Translations under genes and position numbers: made by a program
Assembly (NCBI GenBank): GCA_013180625.2
Contig: SNVD02005093.1
Span: 157,049 to 221,048, forward strand
DNA from: Boswellia sacra
Taxonomy: Eukaryota > Streptophyta > Magnoliopsida > Sapindales > Burseraceae
DNA length: 64,000 nucleotides
Direction of reading: 5' to 3'
The notes under the pieces: generated by a model
The model's database searches: none
What the model saw: only the letters and a program-made list of their open reading frames with translations
Told to the model about the DNA's origin: nothing
Shown: positions 11,589-23,372 of the stretch, piece after piece
How the letters are laid out: each line of letters begins with the position of its first letter
Position numbering within the stretch: the first letter of the stretch is position 1

Positions 11589-13043
11589 CTTGCTAAGACA
11601 ATAGATGACATGTTCAACACTATCCTCATCTTCTTGTGCTAGCATAGCTCCAATGGCCTCCTCCTTGAAGGCCAGATAGAGAATTAAATTCCTCTCAAGT
11701 TTAGGTGGTCTCAAAATTGGCAGATTCTACAAGTACTTCTTAATTTTTCAAATGCCTCTTGACATTGATCATTCCATTCTATCGGCTAATCCTTCTTTAA
11801 AAGCCTAAAGATCGATGCACAAACGGTTGTCAATTTAAGGATAAACCAACTGATATATTGGATCTTCCCCAGAAACCCTCAAATTTCTTTTTCAGTCTTA
11901 AGAGATGACATCTACGTAATGGCTTTAACCTTGTCTAGATCTACTTCTGTCTTCTTGCCAACTATAAATCCCAACAACTTTAATGAGGTGACTCCAAAGA
12001 CATACTTCTTTGGATTTAACAGTAGCTTGTATTTTTTTCACTCTTTCAAGGAACCTATCTAAGGCTTTAAAGTGACCTTCTCGAGTCTCAGATTTTACTA
12101 TCATGTCATCCATATAAACTTTTATCTCTTTATGTATCATGTCATGAAACAGCATCATCACCATTCGTTAGTAAGTTGCCCCTGCATTCTTCAATCCAAA
12201 GGGCATCACCTTGTAACATTATGTTCCCCACTCCATAATGAAATCCGTTTTTGTCTTATCTTCATTGGCCATCATTATTTACAAAAGAAAACATCATACT
12301 AGCAGGGACACCGTCCACTAACACATTGATGTGAGGCAAAGGAAAATCGTCATTGGCTAAGGCCTTATTCAAGTCTCGGTAATCTACACACATTCAGACC
12401 CTTCCATCCTTCTTCGGTATTGGCATGATATTGGATAACCATTTCGGATATTTTACCTCTTCCAAAAACTTAGCTTCGATTTGCTTGGAGACTTCTTGTT
12501 TGATTTTTTAAGCTCACTCTGGTCTCATCCTTCTCAGTTTCTGCTTAACTGGCTTCATATGCAGATAGATTGGGATTGTATGCTCAGCAATGCTTCTCTC
12601 GATTCTAGGCACGTCATCATAGGACCAGGCAAAAACAAAGACATCTTCATGTTTCTTTAGTAATCTTTCAAATCTCTTTCTCTCTTCAAGAGTTGTATCA
12701 AGTGCAATGCATATGTTCTTGGGTTTTTTTATTATACCAAGATTAATGTCATGAGTTTGAATGGTATAGATGTCAAATATGCTAGTGAAATGCAAATTAT
12801 AATGCACAGTACCATTAGGAAAAACATCACCCACATAAGCAGATTGATTCTTTATTGCATCATATTTAGAAACATAAACAATGTCCTCTTCTTCAAAGAG
12901 GTTAGGCACAAACACATCCTCATAAGATAATCTTTGATCCCATATTTAATGAAAGCAGCAAGGTCGATAGACGGGTCCATTGGCGGTGCTTGTCCTTGCG
13001 GTTTCTCCTCCTTGATGGTCATCTTCTCTATCTCTCTAACCAA
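11589..13043 (-). pseudogene. Gypsy (Tat-type) reverse transcriptase and RNase H start
   Basis: Reading downward: a linker ending IPIYLHMKPVKQKLRRMRPE (about 12590-12515), the fingers with PIPKKDGRV and MCVDYRDLNKAL (about 12425-12360), DDFPLPHINVLVDG, then the palm motif VYMDDMIVKS (about 12125-12095), where the DD catalytic pair is kept, and EGHFKALDRFLERV. RNase H begins near 11690 (AIGAMLAQEDED, then VIYCLSK) and stops at the CACTA junction. Stops interrupt the fingers (before CVDYRDL and after RRMRPE), so no polymerase can be made. Confidence 0.82.
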
Positions 13044-13099
13044 GTCATTTTCCTTAGAGTCTCATGCCTGAAGGATGTCTTTAAAGATCTCAAATCTGG

Positions 13100-13945
13100 G
13101 CTTTAACATTCCCTTAAAAACTTATGGTTCAACAATTCCCACATACTTCGTATCTTGGGCCTTGACAAACTTGATGAATCTCCTGTTCTTAGGCTCAAAG
13201 TCTTCTTCTTCCCTTTCAGATTCATAACCTAACCCTATTATAGAAGTTTGGCCTTTGAAATCTGGGAAGGATGATAAATCACGTCCATTCTTATTAAGGC
13301 CAGTTCTTGGTAAGTATCCTTGCTTCTTCATTATCCCAGCTATAGTTAGAGTAACCTCGTCAATCATGGCTTATATGAAAGCCTCCCATGTAGGGTATTT
13401 CCCCAACCTTTATGCTTATAGCAGATGTTGCAATTGTTGAGGCTATATGAATGCTCACGATCTCTCTATCTATGTTGAATTGGATCTTCTGATGTAAAGT
13501 AGAAGGAACTCCACCAAGCGGATGGAACCATGTTCATCCTAACAAGGCAGCAAACGTGATTGGAATGTCGAGGACTATGAACTCTATCATGAATTCAATT
13601 CGCTTAATCTTCACTAAGGCTTTGAAGATCCTAATAGCACTCCTCTTTGAGTCAATCAGATGCCATGATCACTATCTCACAAGGCTTAAGCCCGTCTTGT
13701 TGATTCTATACTTGTACAATATCTTTATAGGCACAATATAATGGTGGGTCGATCATGATACAATTTCTATATTGATGAACAATGACTTGTTATGATTTCT
13801 TCTTTCAAACGGTAGATCTTCATTAGTAAAGGTGATTTCACCCCTCTCTTTTATCCCTTTGGGTGTTTCCCCAATCAAGACGATCAACATTTCACTAGTA
13901 GTAATAGATATTGACATCTCCACTTCTGCCAAAGCCTTCGCCATG
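13100..13945 (-). pseudogene. Gypsy protease and G-patch-like region
   Basis: The protease domain is recognised by ITFTNEDLPFERRNHNKSLF (about 13840-13780) at its start and FIVLDIPITFAALLG with TWFHPLGGVPSTLHQ (about 13590-13490) at its end, the order seen in Tat-type proteases. The D-S/T-G active site is not readable. A glycine-rich segment with MKKQGYLPRTGLNKNGRD (about 13335-13280) and GLGYE is G-patch-like, a feature reported between protease and reverse transcriptase in this lineage. Frames are broken. Confidence 0.6.
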
Positions 13946-15224
13946 GCTTCTCTCTGCTTTTGGGATTAGCAAATCCTAAATGCTGGCATTTGCTTGAGTC
14001 TTCTTCAATTGCTTGATCACTTGATCTTCTTGCTTTTTGGCTTCTTCCTTGGAAACTTCTTTGCCATTCTCAAGTATCTTTTCAGTTGGTTTCTCCTTCT
14101 CCTTTTCATGGTAAAATCTGCCACTTCTTATTACTCCTTGAACATTCTCTCTCTCACTCCTTAATGTTTCTCCCTCGTGTGTTGCTTCCTCAACTCTCAC
14201 CTTTTCTTCATCATCACTACTAAAGTCAGTCTAAAAGTTTGGGAGGGTCTTGACTTTAGGGATGTCATCCTAAATCCCCATAACTCTCACTTCTTTACAT
14301 CTTCTGGGCAAACTCTCTCTTCTCACAATACTCTCAACTCGGTTCCCTTTCCTAAGTTTACTACCCTTCTTCACCTTAAGTCTTCTAGATGGTGGGCCTT
14401 TTTTAGCTCCTTTTCTAGCCATCCATTTTTTGGCAAAAATCACTCGATGGTATAGACTTCCCCCTAATGGGTGTTACTTCAACTTCTTCTTCTTCTTCTT
14501 TTTCTTGTGGTTTTTCCTCTTCTTGATCACTAAGGCATACAAGTTTGCATTCTAAGCCTCATTTAACTCTCTTTACTATAATGTTAGTCTATCCACCTTT
14601 CCTGGTGTGAATTTTAGTTGTCAAAGGAATGGGTTCGTCTTCTACCCTCTCAATGATCTCCTTAGGCTCTTCTTCTTTGGGTTCCTCGACTTTAGGCTCT
14701 TCAGCCTTAGTCTTCTTCTTGGAGACCACCTTTCTAGCGGATTATTCAAGCTTGGATTCGCCGTTCTCTTGGCTCTCTTAGCACTACTAGATCTACTTCA
14801 ATCAAGCCTAATCGAATCATGTTGGTTGATGGAGGAGGGACCCAATTGTAATTGGGTAATGGGTTACTTCTTTTGTTAGGCTCATAGGTTTTTGTGTCAG
14901 AAATCTAGTCTTTGCCGATCAAGTCTTGGATCTCATTGCAGAGGCAAGTACAATTGTCGATTTTGTGATCGATCACTTAGTGGAATTCACGCTTCTCATG
15001 ATGCCTCAAATTCCTTGGTAGCGAATTTGGAAGCTCTCTTAGTGTAATGGTCGTAAGATCCCTTCAGCTCTCAACCTTGGAAAGATCTTGAAAAGTGGTC
15101 TTCCCAAATGAATAAACTTCCTTTGTGGGGTGACCGCCTTCACCTCCACATGCCTCGCATTAGACCCACTAGGTTGGTGATATTGCCTTTAACTTCTTCG
15201 AGGGTAGTTATTTCTCTTCTACCT

Positions 15225-16036
15225 AGATTCTAACTCTTTTATTTGGATGCTTGAATCATAAAAGTCTCAAAGGTCTTAATAGGAAAGCCCGCCAGTCTAT
15301 CATTGATGAAACTATGAGCTCTATTGATCAACATGTGAACCTGGTCCTTCTCCGTAAGCTTAGTGGTCATCTTGGTGGCCTTAGTCTTACAACGAACTAG
15401 GTACTTTGAAAAAGTCTCGTTGAGCTTTTGCCTTGTTGTCTCCAAATCCCTCAAGGTTACCCTCAGTTAGGTATTATGGCGATACTACTCCACGAATTGT
15501 TGGGAAAGCTCCCCCAATCTTTTCGAACTCTCTTAGAGAGGTCATGATACCATGCTATCACATCATCTTCTAAGGATAGCATGAAATACCTCAATATGTG
15601 TTCCTTTGTCAATGGAGTAGTAGCCATGATTATCGCATACTGTCTCAAATGTATTTTTGGATTGCCCTCTCTATTAAACTTGGATAAGTCCGGTAGGCGA
15701 AACTTTGGAGGCAAGTTTTGGTCTCTATTGAGTTAGATGTCGTATAGGTTTTCGACCCCTTTCAACCTCTTCTTATTCAAGAGAGATTGGACCTTTTTCA
15801 TGTCTTCCACCAATTGTCTGATCGATTCGGGTTCTTCTAGATTGACTAGGCTTTTCCCCCTATCTCTACTTTGGCTTGTCTCACCATTTTCACCACCACT
15901 GCCTTCATATAGAGATTGGTTCACACGATTGGGCCCATTTCGTAAAGCTTTAATGAGTTAGGCCATTTGTTGTTAGAGCATGGTGATGTCAGCCCTCATT
16001 TGAGCCATTTCAGCATTGTTGTTGTTGGGTGTTGCC
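15225..16036 (-). pseudogene. Gypsy (Tat-type) gag remnant
   Basis: The start ATG is near 16033 (MATPNNNNAEMAQMRADI), followed by two stops where glutamine would be expected. Next come SLYEGSGGENGETSQSRDRG, the capsid motif PPKFRLPDLSKFNREGNPK (about 15712-15655), YFMLSLEDDVIAWYHDL and a second open stretch (15454-15239) with MRDLETTRQKLNETFSKYL and FINDRLAGFPIKTFE. This is the retrotransposon gag domain. A low-complexity acidic/basic region (about 14000-14900) lies between gag and protease and probably held the nucleocapsid part. Confidence 0.78.
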
Positions 16037-16834
16037 ATTTCGTCAAGTGGTTCTTCTTGGCTTGTCAAACGTCCTCATCTAACCCAAGCTGGCTGCAAAA
16101 CAAAGGTGTTAATGCCATACATGCATGCATATATGCATGATATGATGCATGGTCATAGAAGGGCATGGACACATTTTCAACCTTCCAAGCTTATTTCTCC
16201 CACACACGTGACCTCGAGTCTCTTTTCCTAAGATTTTTGGCCTTATTCCCAAGTCATCATCATGGGATATGGGAATGCGAAATTCTCTCTCCTAATTCTA
16301 ACATTCATGTTAATGTTTGGATTCTCCATAATTATCATAACATGCCTTCTAAACGTTATGATAACCTTAACTCGTGACACATCTCCCCACTTTATTCTTA
16401 TGGGTGACTTGAAATGTGGCATTCGTTCATGGTTTCATGAGGTTTTAGTCAATATTATTCTAATCATAGGGAATTTACATCTATAAGCATACAATTTAAC
16501 ATGGGTTTTGGATATTAATCAGATTGAAAATTTCTAAAGTCATCTATATAGGCTTGAGTCTCAAGGGTCCAATGGTTTGGGCTCCTCCGAGCAAGAGATA
16601 TCCTTTTGGGGTAATCTCTTTTCATACCAATTTAATGGTACGTACTCAAAGATGGTGAAACTAACATGAGCTATCTAGGGATCGAATGGAGCCAAAGACT
16701 TCTCATGCCAATGCCACACAACTAGTTTAGGCAATTCATGCTTATTATGTGCTAAAGTGTAGTGATGCAAGGACTCATTATATCAACTTGAGATATTAGA
16801 ATATTGTAACCCCATCAAAATCAGCTTTTTTTAT
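16037..16834 (-). other. Leader of the Tat-type gypsy
   Basis: Non-coding leader between gag and primer-binding site. It holds an ATGCAT-rich stretch (16118-16150). Open frames on the plus strand here show no recognisable protein. Confidence 0.45.
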
Positions 16835-16852
16835 CGCCAGTGGGGTCGTCCC
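16835..16852 (-). other. Putative primer-binding site of the Tat-type gypsy
   Basis: The plus strand CCAGTGGGGTCGTCC is, on the minus strand, a diverged form of TGGCGACTCCGCTGG, a primer-binding sequence seen in Tat/Ogre-like elements. Its position just inside a candidate LTR edge supports this. Confidence 0.45.
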
Positions 16853-16854
16853 TA

Positions 16855-18349
16855 TGAGTGGGGCTTTTATCCCGCTAAGGCATTTGTGACCATGACACTA
16901 TGTCAAAGTCTCTTTCGAGACTTAAGAAAAAACAAACGAGCCATGGGTACGTCTAGATAATGGAGTCGTCACCCAATTATTCAATTTAAAATGAATGAAG
17001 GTAATTTGATCCCTCGCTTTAGGACCTAAACTACCTTCATCACTTTAGAGATGGGTTTGGACAGTTAGGTACTAGTCATTCGACTTACCCAGATACAAAT
17101 CCAGCCTCCACTTGGGGATCTACAAATAAAAATAACTCGTGCTGTTACTTAGTTCACTTTGCATTGTTCTTTTTTAAGCCATATTGTTCATTTTATCTTT
17201 TTTAGTCACGCAATATGATTATTCAATCAATGGCAATATAAACACCCAAAGAAAGAGGGAGGAGAATTGATTACATTTCCTTTCAAACATGAGGGAAAGG
17301 GAAGAGGAAGAGGATTACATCGCTTTATAAAATAAATACTTCAAATGAATATACTCCATACATTCGTAGACATTCAAAACTCAATAGATGAAAAATTCCT
17401 CACCACCATATGTGAGTCTATTCAATGTCTATTAAACCTCTGTAAGTACATTCGTACATTCAAAGTATATTCATCCATGGATTTGATTATTTGAAGTGAG
17501 GGTCCCTCACCATCAATGTGAGTCTGCCATCACTTCATGGCATCACACAATTATACTTTTATCATAATACAAACATTCATACATCAATAAATAAATTATA
17601 AATCAAACAAAGCCAAAATCTAGTATCATGGCACTTTGATCTAGAGCCATAATCTAGTATCATAGTACTTCAATCTAGATTTGATAAATTCTATCATGGT
17701 AATTGCTATTCTAGCATAAATCATATCAAATCATGGCATATTCTAGCCTAAACATGGTATCCATGGCATATTCTAGCTAACCATGGCAATTTCTAGCCTA
17801 ATTCAAGCAATCAATATCAAATAAGTCATTCAAGGGTAAAATAGTAATTTTTACATATTCTATGCTATTTCCTAACATACATTAAAGTAAGTATAAATCT
17901 TCCTATCATGAATCTAATCATGTGCTCCTAGGTATGATTCTAAACATGTGCTTCTAAACATGTTTCTAAGCATTCATAAAAAAATCAAATTCTTAAGCAT
18001 GATTCTAATAAAGAAGGGATAACAGACTTACCTCGACATGCTTATCTATCTCACAAAACAAACATAGGTTAGAACATTCATGATGCCCATAGCATGCTTC
18101 TAAGCGTAAAATTAAATCCTAAACATACTTATTTTAAGCATCCATAAGCCTAATCATACTTAATTCTAAGCAAGAAAATAAAGAAGAATGAAAGAGGAAA
18201 AAGAAAATTCTTCCCTCAACACGTACTTTTTCTAGGTTTAGAGTAATAGAATGCCTCAAAATTTTTAACCAAAAAAGACTTCTCGAATTCTCGAGTGTGT
18301 CTTCAAGAGAAAGAAGAGAATTATTCACAATTCAGTATGCCTTGAAAAG

Positions 18350-18380
<31 letters not shown>

Positions 18381-18904
18381 TGGGTTGTGGTGTTAGGTTT
18401 GGTGTGCCAACTTTTATATAGGTGAGGGTTGAAATCAAAAGCAAATTCTAAAAGAAATTTTCCAAAGTTATGCAAGAAATGACCGGGCGGCTATCTGATA
18501 ATTGGCCGACCGTCACTCAATAGTCAGGCAGCTGTCAAATAGCTTGGATGCTATTCTGGACAGTCGATCGGCTATTATCTCCTCGACCCTTCTTATTTTA
18601 CCATTTTTCGATGTAGTTCCTTCATACCTTTGCCTGTTCAATTACATATAACTTCTTGAATTTAACTCCAATTTGTAATCCGTAAATTTTTACAAAAACT
18701 AGACATCTGTAGCTTCGCAACCTTATATGAGTCACTATCAGATTCCTTCCGAAATAATTTCTATGAATTTTTGAAGTCATATGTCAGTTTTTGAGACCTT
18801 TCATCAATTCCTTCTCACCATTCTCTTTTTAGCCTCCAAGGGTATTTTGGTCATTTTTTGCTTGACATTGTCGAGCCTAAAAAATTTAATGTCTATAGTT
18901 ATCA
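16855..18904 (-). repeat. Probable 5' LTR of the Tat-type gypsy
   Basis: Plus-strand edges TGAGTGGGG (16855) and GTTATCA (18904) give the TG...CA form. There is no second LTR in the window to compare with, so both edges are tentative; another possible right edge is CTTGACA at 18867. The block contains the poly-G run at 18352-18380. No protein-coding content was recognised. Confidence 0.4.
18352..18380 (+). repeat. 29-base poly-G tract
   Basis: 29 consecutive G residues, then T and GGG. Tracts like this are very rare in AT-rich plant DNA. It may be real (quadruplex-forming) or have a wrong length in the assembly. Confidence 0.95.
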
Positions 18905-18971
18905 ATAAGAATTGAGCTTATACAATTAAGCTTTTTTGTCAAACTGGTGTTTCTTTTTCTTGGTTGTTTCA
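18899..18971 (+). repeat. Truncated 5' LTR of the chromovirus
   Basis: From CAATAAGAATTGAGC to GGTTGTTTCA this matches the last about 70 bp of the 3' LTR (CAATAAAAATTAAGC to GGTTTTTTCA, ending 23643). Sequence further left does not match. Confidence 0.8.
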
Positions 18972-18972
18972 T

Positions 18973-18984
18973 TGGTATCAGAGC
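18973..18984 (+). other. Primer-binding site, initiator tRNA-Met
   Basis: TGGTATCAGAGC, the classical site complementary to the 3' end of plant initiator tRNA-Met, lies one base after the 5' LTR end. Confidence 0.92.
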
Positions 18985-19114
18985 GGCGATCTAGCATCAT
19001 AGAAATGGTGAAAGGGACTAGAGCACAAGAACAGCAATGACGTCTTGAAGAATCCGTGTAGAAGTTGAAAGAAATTTTTGAGCAGCAAGTTGTGGATTTG
19101 AAGAGTTATCATGA

Positions 19115-19930
19115 ATGATGATAGCAATCAATCTCAAAATTGATCAATTGCCTATGAAACCAGGAAGTTCAGGTACATTATTAGAGGGTGGCAATCTCAT
19201 CCCCACTAAGCCAAGAACTGGGTGTACTTTTGATTTGCATTCCACTCAAATGAAATTTTCTAATTTAAATTTTCCAACTTTTGAGGGTGACAACCCCAGT
19301 GGATGGCTATATAAATGTGAACAATTTTTCAAATATAATGGGGTAGAGGAATCTGATATGTTGGGATTGGCTACCATTCATTTGGAAGGAAGGGCTTTGG
19401 AGTGGTTTCAAGGTTAGTAGGTGGCTGTTAAGGAACCTAATTGTAAGCGATTATCAACTGATTTAATTAAAAAGTTTGGTCTTGGCACCTATGATAACCT
19501 AGTTGGTCAACTAACTAAATTGCGGCAAACTACAATAGTAAGGAGTTATCAAGAACAATTTGAAGCATTGATGGCTTGAACTCGAGACTTACCTGAAGAT
19601 TTTTTTGTGCAATGTTTCATGAGCAGATTAAAAGACCTCATAAAATATCAGGAAGCGATGTTTCAACCAAAGACGCTGGTTTAGGCAGTTGGGTTAGCAT
19701 TATTACAATAAGGTACCAAGGAAGCAGTGATCAAGGAGGCCAAGGCTTCAACAAGAACAACACCTACCCAATTCGAACCTATATTGGAGGCTAAAGAAAG
19801 CTTTACAGAAGAAATTCCTCCAATCAAATGAATATCTCCTGTTGAAATACAAGCTCAAAGGCATAAAAAGTTATGTTACTACCACGATGAAAAGTTTGAA
19901 CCCAGGCACAAATGTAAACGATGACAAATT
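19115..19930 (+). pseudogene. Chromovirus gag remnant
   Basis: Recognised by MKFSNLNFPTFEGDNPSGWL, YKCEQFFKYNGVEESD and LEGRALEWFQG (19245-19417), the capsid start typical of chromovirus gag. It is followed, after a stop, by GTYDNLVGQLTKLRQT and the nucleocapsid part CYYHDEKFEPRHKCKR (about 19872-19920). There the usual second zinc-binding cysteine is replaced by histidine. Stops interrupt it at several places. Confidence 0.8.
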
Positions 19931-19989
19931 TATTTGTTAGAAGGGGAAGATGAAGAGGACACAAATGGTAGAGATGAGGTTATGAAGGA

Positions 19990-20440
19990 TCAAAAGGAGG
20001 AATCATTAGTGTCTCTTCATGCTTTGGCGAGGGCCGCCTTTCATCAAACCATGAGGACTACAAGAAATATCAAGAAAAAGGGTATCATAATTTTGATTGA
20101 TTTGGGCAGTACACATAATTTTTGGATGTGACAGTGGTAAAGCGTAAGATTTTGAGGTGTAACAGGATAAACCATTAATAGTGGTTATAGTTGATGGCAG
20201 CAAACTTGCTAGCACTGCCACTTGTAAGTAGTTAACGTGGAGCATGCAAGGAAGGGAGTTTAAAGAAGACATGAGATTAATTCCCTTAGGGGGGTGTGAT
20301 ATGGTGTTGGGAATCCTATGGCTTTCTCAATTAGGACCAGCTTTGTGGGATTTCAAGAATTTATGGATGGAGTTCAAGTGGAAAGGGAAAAGAATCGTGT
20401 TAAGGGGATCAATAGTAGGGCCTATGAATATAGTTTCGAC
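19990..20440 (+). pseudogene. Chromovirus aspartic protease remnant
   Basis: IIILIDLGSTHNF (about 20085-20122) is the protease active-site region with L in place of the S/T of the usual D-S/T-G. DMVLGILWLSQLGPALWDF (about 20298-20354) is the conserved second half. A frameshift or stop separates them (WM then stop). Confidence 0.75.
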
Positions 20441-20619
20441 TGGCCATATGAAGAAAGATCTTAAACAAGTACCTCAAGTGGCTGTTGCCCATGTTTTTTC
20501 CTTAGTAATGAGCCGTGTGCTAATTTTTCTATTGCTGCAGAAGTTATAAAGGAGGAGCCAAAAGAGTTAAACTTTTTACTTGACAAATACAAGGGTGTAT
20601 TTTTGGAGCCAAAAGGTTT

Positions 20620-21985
20620 ACCATCTCATAGGGCTTAAGATCATGGCACCCCTTTACTACCTGGTAGTGTTCCTCCAAATATAAGACCATGCAGATATCC
20701 ACATGTGAAAAAGGCAAATATTGAAAGGATGGTCAAGGAGTTGCTTAAAGTTGGGAGTATACGCAAAAGTGTAAGTCCATTTTCTTCTCCAATTCTTTTA
20801 GTCAAGAAAAAGGATGAGTCTTGGCAAATGTGTGTGGATTATAAAGCTCTAAATTCCATCACTATCAAGGATAAATTTCCTATACCATTGATTGACGAGC
20901 TTTTAGACGAGTTATTTAGGGCTAAATTCTTCTCCAAGTTAGATTGACACTCTTAATATCATCAGATTTGGTTGTATCTATTTGATATTCATAAAACAGC
21001 ATTTCAAACTTATGAAGAGCACTACAAATTTTTGGTTATACCCTTTGGACTCACGAATGCTCCGTCAAATTTTTAGAGTCTTGTGAATGAAGTTTTCCAA
21101 CCGCTTTTGAGAAAATTTGTGCTAGTATTTTTCGATGATACATTAGTCTACAATATAGGGTAGGAGGAGCACTTGAAACATCTAGAATTGGCTTTGGAAG
21201 TGTTACTTACAAATCAATTTATGTAAAAAGATCCAAGTGTTCGTTTGGCAAGGGACAAGTAAAAATTTAGGACATTTTGATTTCTGAGCAATGCGTTGCT
21301 ACCAATCCTGCTAAGAATGAAAGTATGAAAAATTGGTTGATACCCACATCTTTGAAGGTGCTATGGGGAATTTTAGGTCTCACCAGATAGTACAAAAGGT
21401 TTATATGAGATTATCGGGAGATTAGTAGACCTTTAATATATTTACTTAAAAAGGATAATTTCTTTTGGAATCAAACAGCTGAAGGTAGCAATGCGCATAG
21501 CACCTATTTTAGCCATGCATAACTTTCAGAAGACTTTTATTCTTGAATATGATGAATCGGGTGAAGGCATTGGAGCAGTTCTACTATAGGAGGGAAGACC
21601 TATAGCTTATTTTAGTAAGGCATTGTCTCCAAAGAATTTCGGGATGTCTACTTATGAAAAAGAAATGTTGGCAGTGGTGTCTGCGATGCAAAAATGGTGG
21701 CCTTATTTAATAGGGAGGACATTTCAATGTTTATATAGACCATTTCAATTTGAAATATATGTTGGAGCAGCGTATATCCACTTTGCAGCAAAAATGGCTT
21801 AATAAATTGATTGGCTATGATTTTCAAATTAATTTTCGGAGTGGAAGAGAAGACAAGGCAGTTGATGCCTTATCTAGGTTGCATAAGTCCATTCTAAATG
21901 CATTCATGATGGCAATCTCATTTCCTATTAGTTTCTGGGTAGAACACCTCAAACAAGAGTGGAAACAAGATCAAGAAATTTAACA
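20620..21985 (+). pseudogene. Chromovirus reverse transcriptase and RNase H remnant
   Basis: Reverse transcriptase is recognised by ILLVKKKDESWQMCVDYKAL and KDKFPIPLIDELLDELF (20790-20920), then FFDDTLVYN (21130-21155), a form of the catalytic FxDDxLVYS. RNase H is recognised by EKEMLAVVSAMQKW (21656-21700) and the tail RSGREDKAVDALSRLH (21838-21885). Stops at 20635, 20945, 21076 and elsewhere. Confidence 0.82.
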
Positions 21986-21986
21986 A

Positions 21987-23316
21987 TTGATTCGAGAAAT
22001 CTTGGACAATCCTACCTCTCATTCCAAATTCACTTGGGCAAACGATTTATTCAAGTATAAAGGAAGACTTTGGTTAGGAAAACATTCAAATTTGAAGCAA
22101 TTAATTTTGACAAAGGCTCATGCTATGACGGAAAAAGGTCACTCAGGTGTTAAGAAGACATTAGCCAGAATTAGATGATCTTTTTGTTGGAAGAAAATGC
22201 GAAAAGATATTTCTTCTTTTGTTACTACCAGTGACATTTGCCAAAGGAATAAACATGAAAACATGTTATCTTCAGGATTACTTCAACCTTTACCAATTCC
22301 TAAGCATAGTTGGACTAACATATTAATGGATTTTATAAAAGGATTGCCCAGGTTATATTTGTTGTAGTAGACAGATTGAGTAAATATGCACATTTCATGC
22401 CTTTAAGCCATCCATATTCTACCCTTGACGTTGCCCAGCTATTTCTAGATAATGTGTATAAGTTGCATTGGTTGCCAGACTTTATAGTAAATGATCGGGA
22501 TAAGGTTTTTACAAGTAAATTTTGACAAAATCTATTTTCCTTACTGAATGTGAACTTATTGATGAGTACTTCGTACCACCCCAAACATATGGCCTAACTA
22601 AGATGGTTAACAAGTGTTTAGAACAATATTTGAGGTGACTGACAGGTGATAGACCAAAAGAATGGGTGAAATGGCTTTCCTTGGCTGAATGGTGGTATAA
22701 TACTTCTTATCATTTGTCAACTCAAATGACACCGTTTGAAGTTGTTTATTGCAGACCACCCCCTTCTCATATTGCTTACATACTTGGTGAAATTAGTGTG
22801 GCAGTGATTGATGTAAGCTTAAGAGATAGAGATGTTATGATACTACTACTGAAGGCTAATCAAAATCAAGCTCATGTTAGGATGAAATTGTATGCTGATA
22901 AGAAGAAATCTGAGAGGTCTTTTGATGTGGTTGACATGGTGTTCCTTCAACTGTAGCCTTATAAGCAAGTCAGCTTGTCTATTAAAGGAAACAGGAAGTT
23001 GTCTCCAAGGTTCTATAGACCTTACAAGATTATTCAGAAGATTGGGCAGGATGGTTATAAGTTAGAGTTGCTTGCAGAGTCCAAAATTCATCATATTATT
23101 CATGTATCTTGTTTGAAGAAGAAAATTGGTGAGGCTATCACTCCAGTTACGAAGTTGCCAACAATTCAAGAGGACGGAAGGTTACAACTTGAACCAATTT
23201 CTATGCTAGATCGGCAAGTAGTCAAGCTTAACAATCATCTTGTGATCCAATGGTTGGTTCATTGGTCCAATTCATTTCCTGAAAATATGACTTGGGAGGA
23301 TGCATTTAAGCTATAG
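21987..23316 (+). pseudogene. Chromovirus integrase and chromodomain remnant
   Basis: The zinc-binding start (HGHSGVKKTLARIR, then CQRNKHE), the catalytic core (SWTNILMDFIKGLP, VVDRLSKYAHFMPL, VNDRDKVFTS; about 22310-22520), the WLSLAEWWYNTSYHLST block and the C-terminal part with GNRKLSPRFYRPYKIIQKIG are all visible. The chromodomain follows at about 23190-23316 (MLDRQVVKLNNHLVIQWLVH, then WEDAFKL). Such domains are thought to steer integration to marked chromatin. Several stops are present. Confidence 0.82.
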
Positions 23317-23354
23317 TAAAAAGTTTCCTCAATTTCTACCATAAGGTCAAGGTT

Positions 23355-23372
23355 TTCTAAAAGGGAAGGAAA
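23355..23372 (+). other. Polypurine tract of the chromovirus
   Basis: AAAAGGGAAGGAAA lies directly before the 3' LTR start TGACACAACC. Confidence 0.75.

Larger units (their letters stand above)
11589..18904 (-). mobile_element. Decayed Ty3/Gypsy element, Tat type, 3' part missing
   Basis: Minus-strand order from high to low coordinates: LTR (about 16855-18904), primer-binding site, leader, gag, protease, G-patch-like segment, reverse transcriptase and the start of RNase H. The RNase H is cut at 11589 by a CACTA terminus, so the rest of RNase H, integrase and 3' LTR are absent. Tat assignment rests on the reverse transcriptase style (PVKQKLRRMRPE, PHINVLVD), the G-patch-like stretch before it and the primer-binding site. 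In-frame stops are frequent. The right edge is the nearest TG...CA solution and is tentative. Confidence 0.75.

Noticed and set aside
14177..14879. Plus-strand open frames of about 90 codons
   Set aside because: They run antisense to the gag-protease linker of the minus-strand gypsy and have low-complexity composition.
18973..18984. Possible tRNA gene because of the tRNA-like TGGTATCAGAGC (also at 62304)
   Set aside because: It is only the tRNA 3'-end complement used as a retroelement primer site; no cloverleaf is present.
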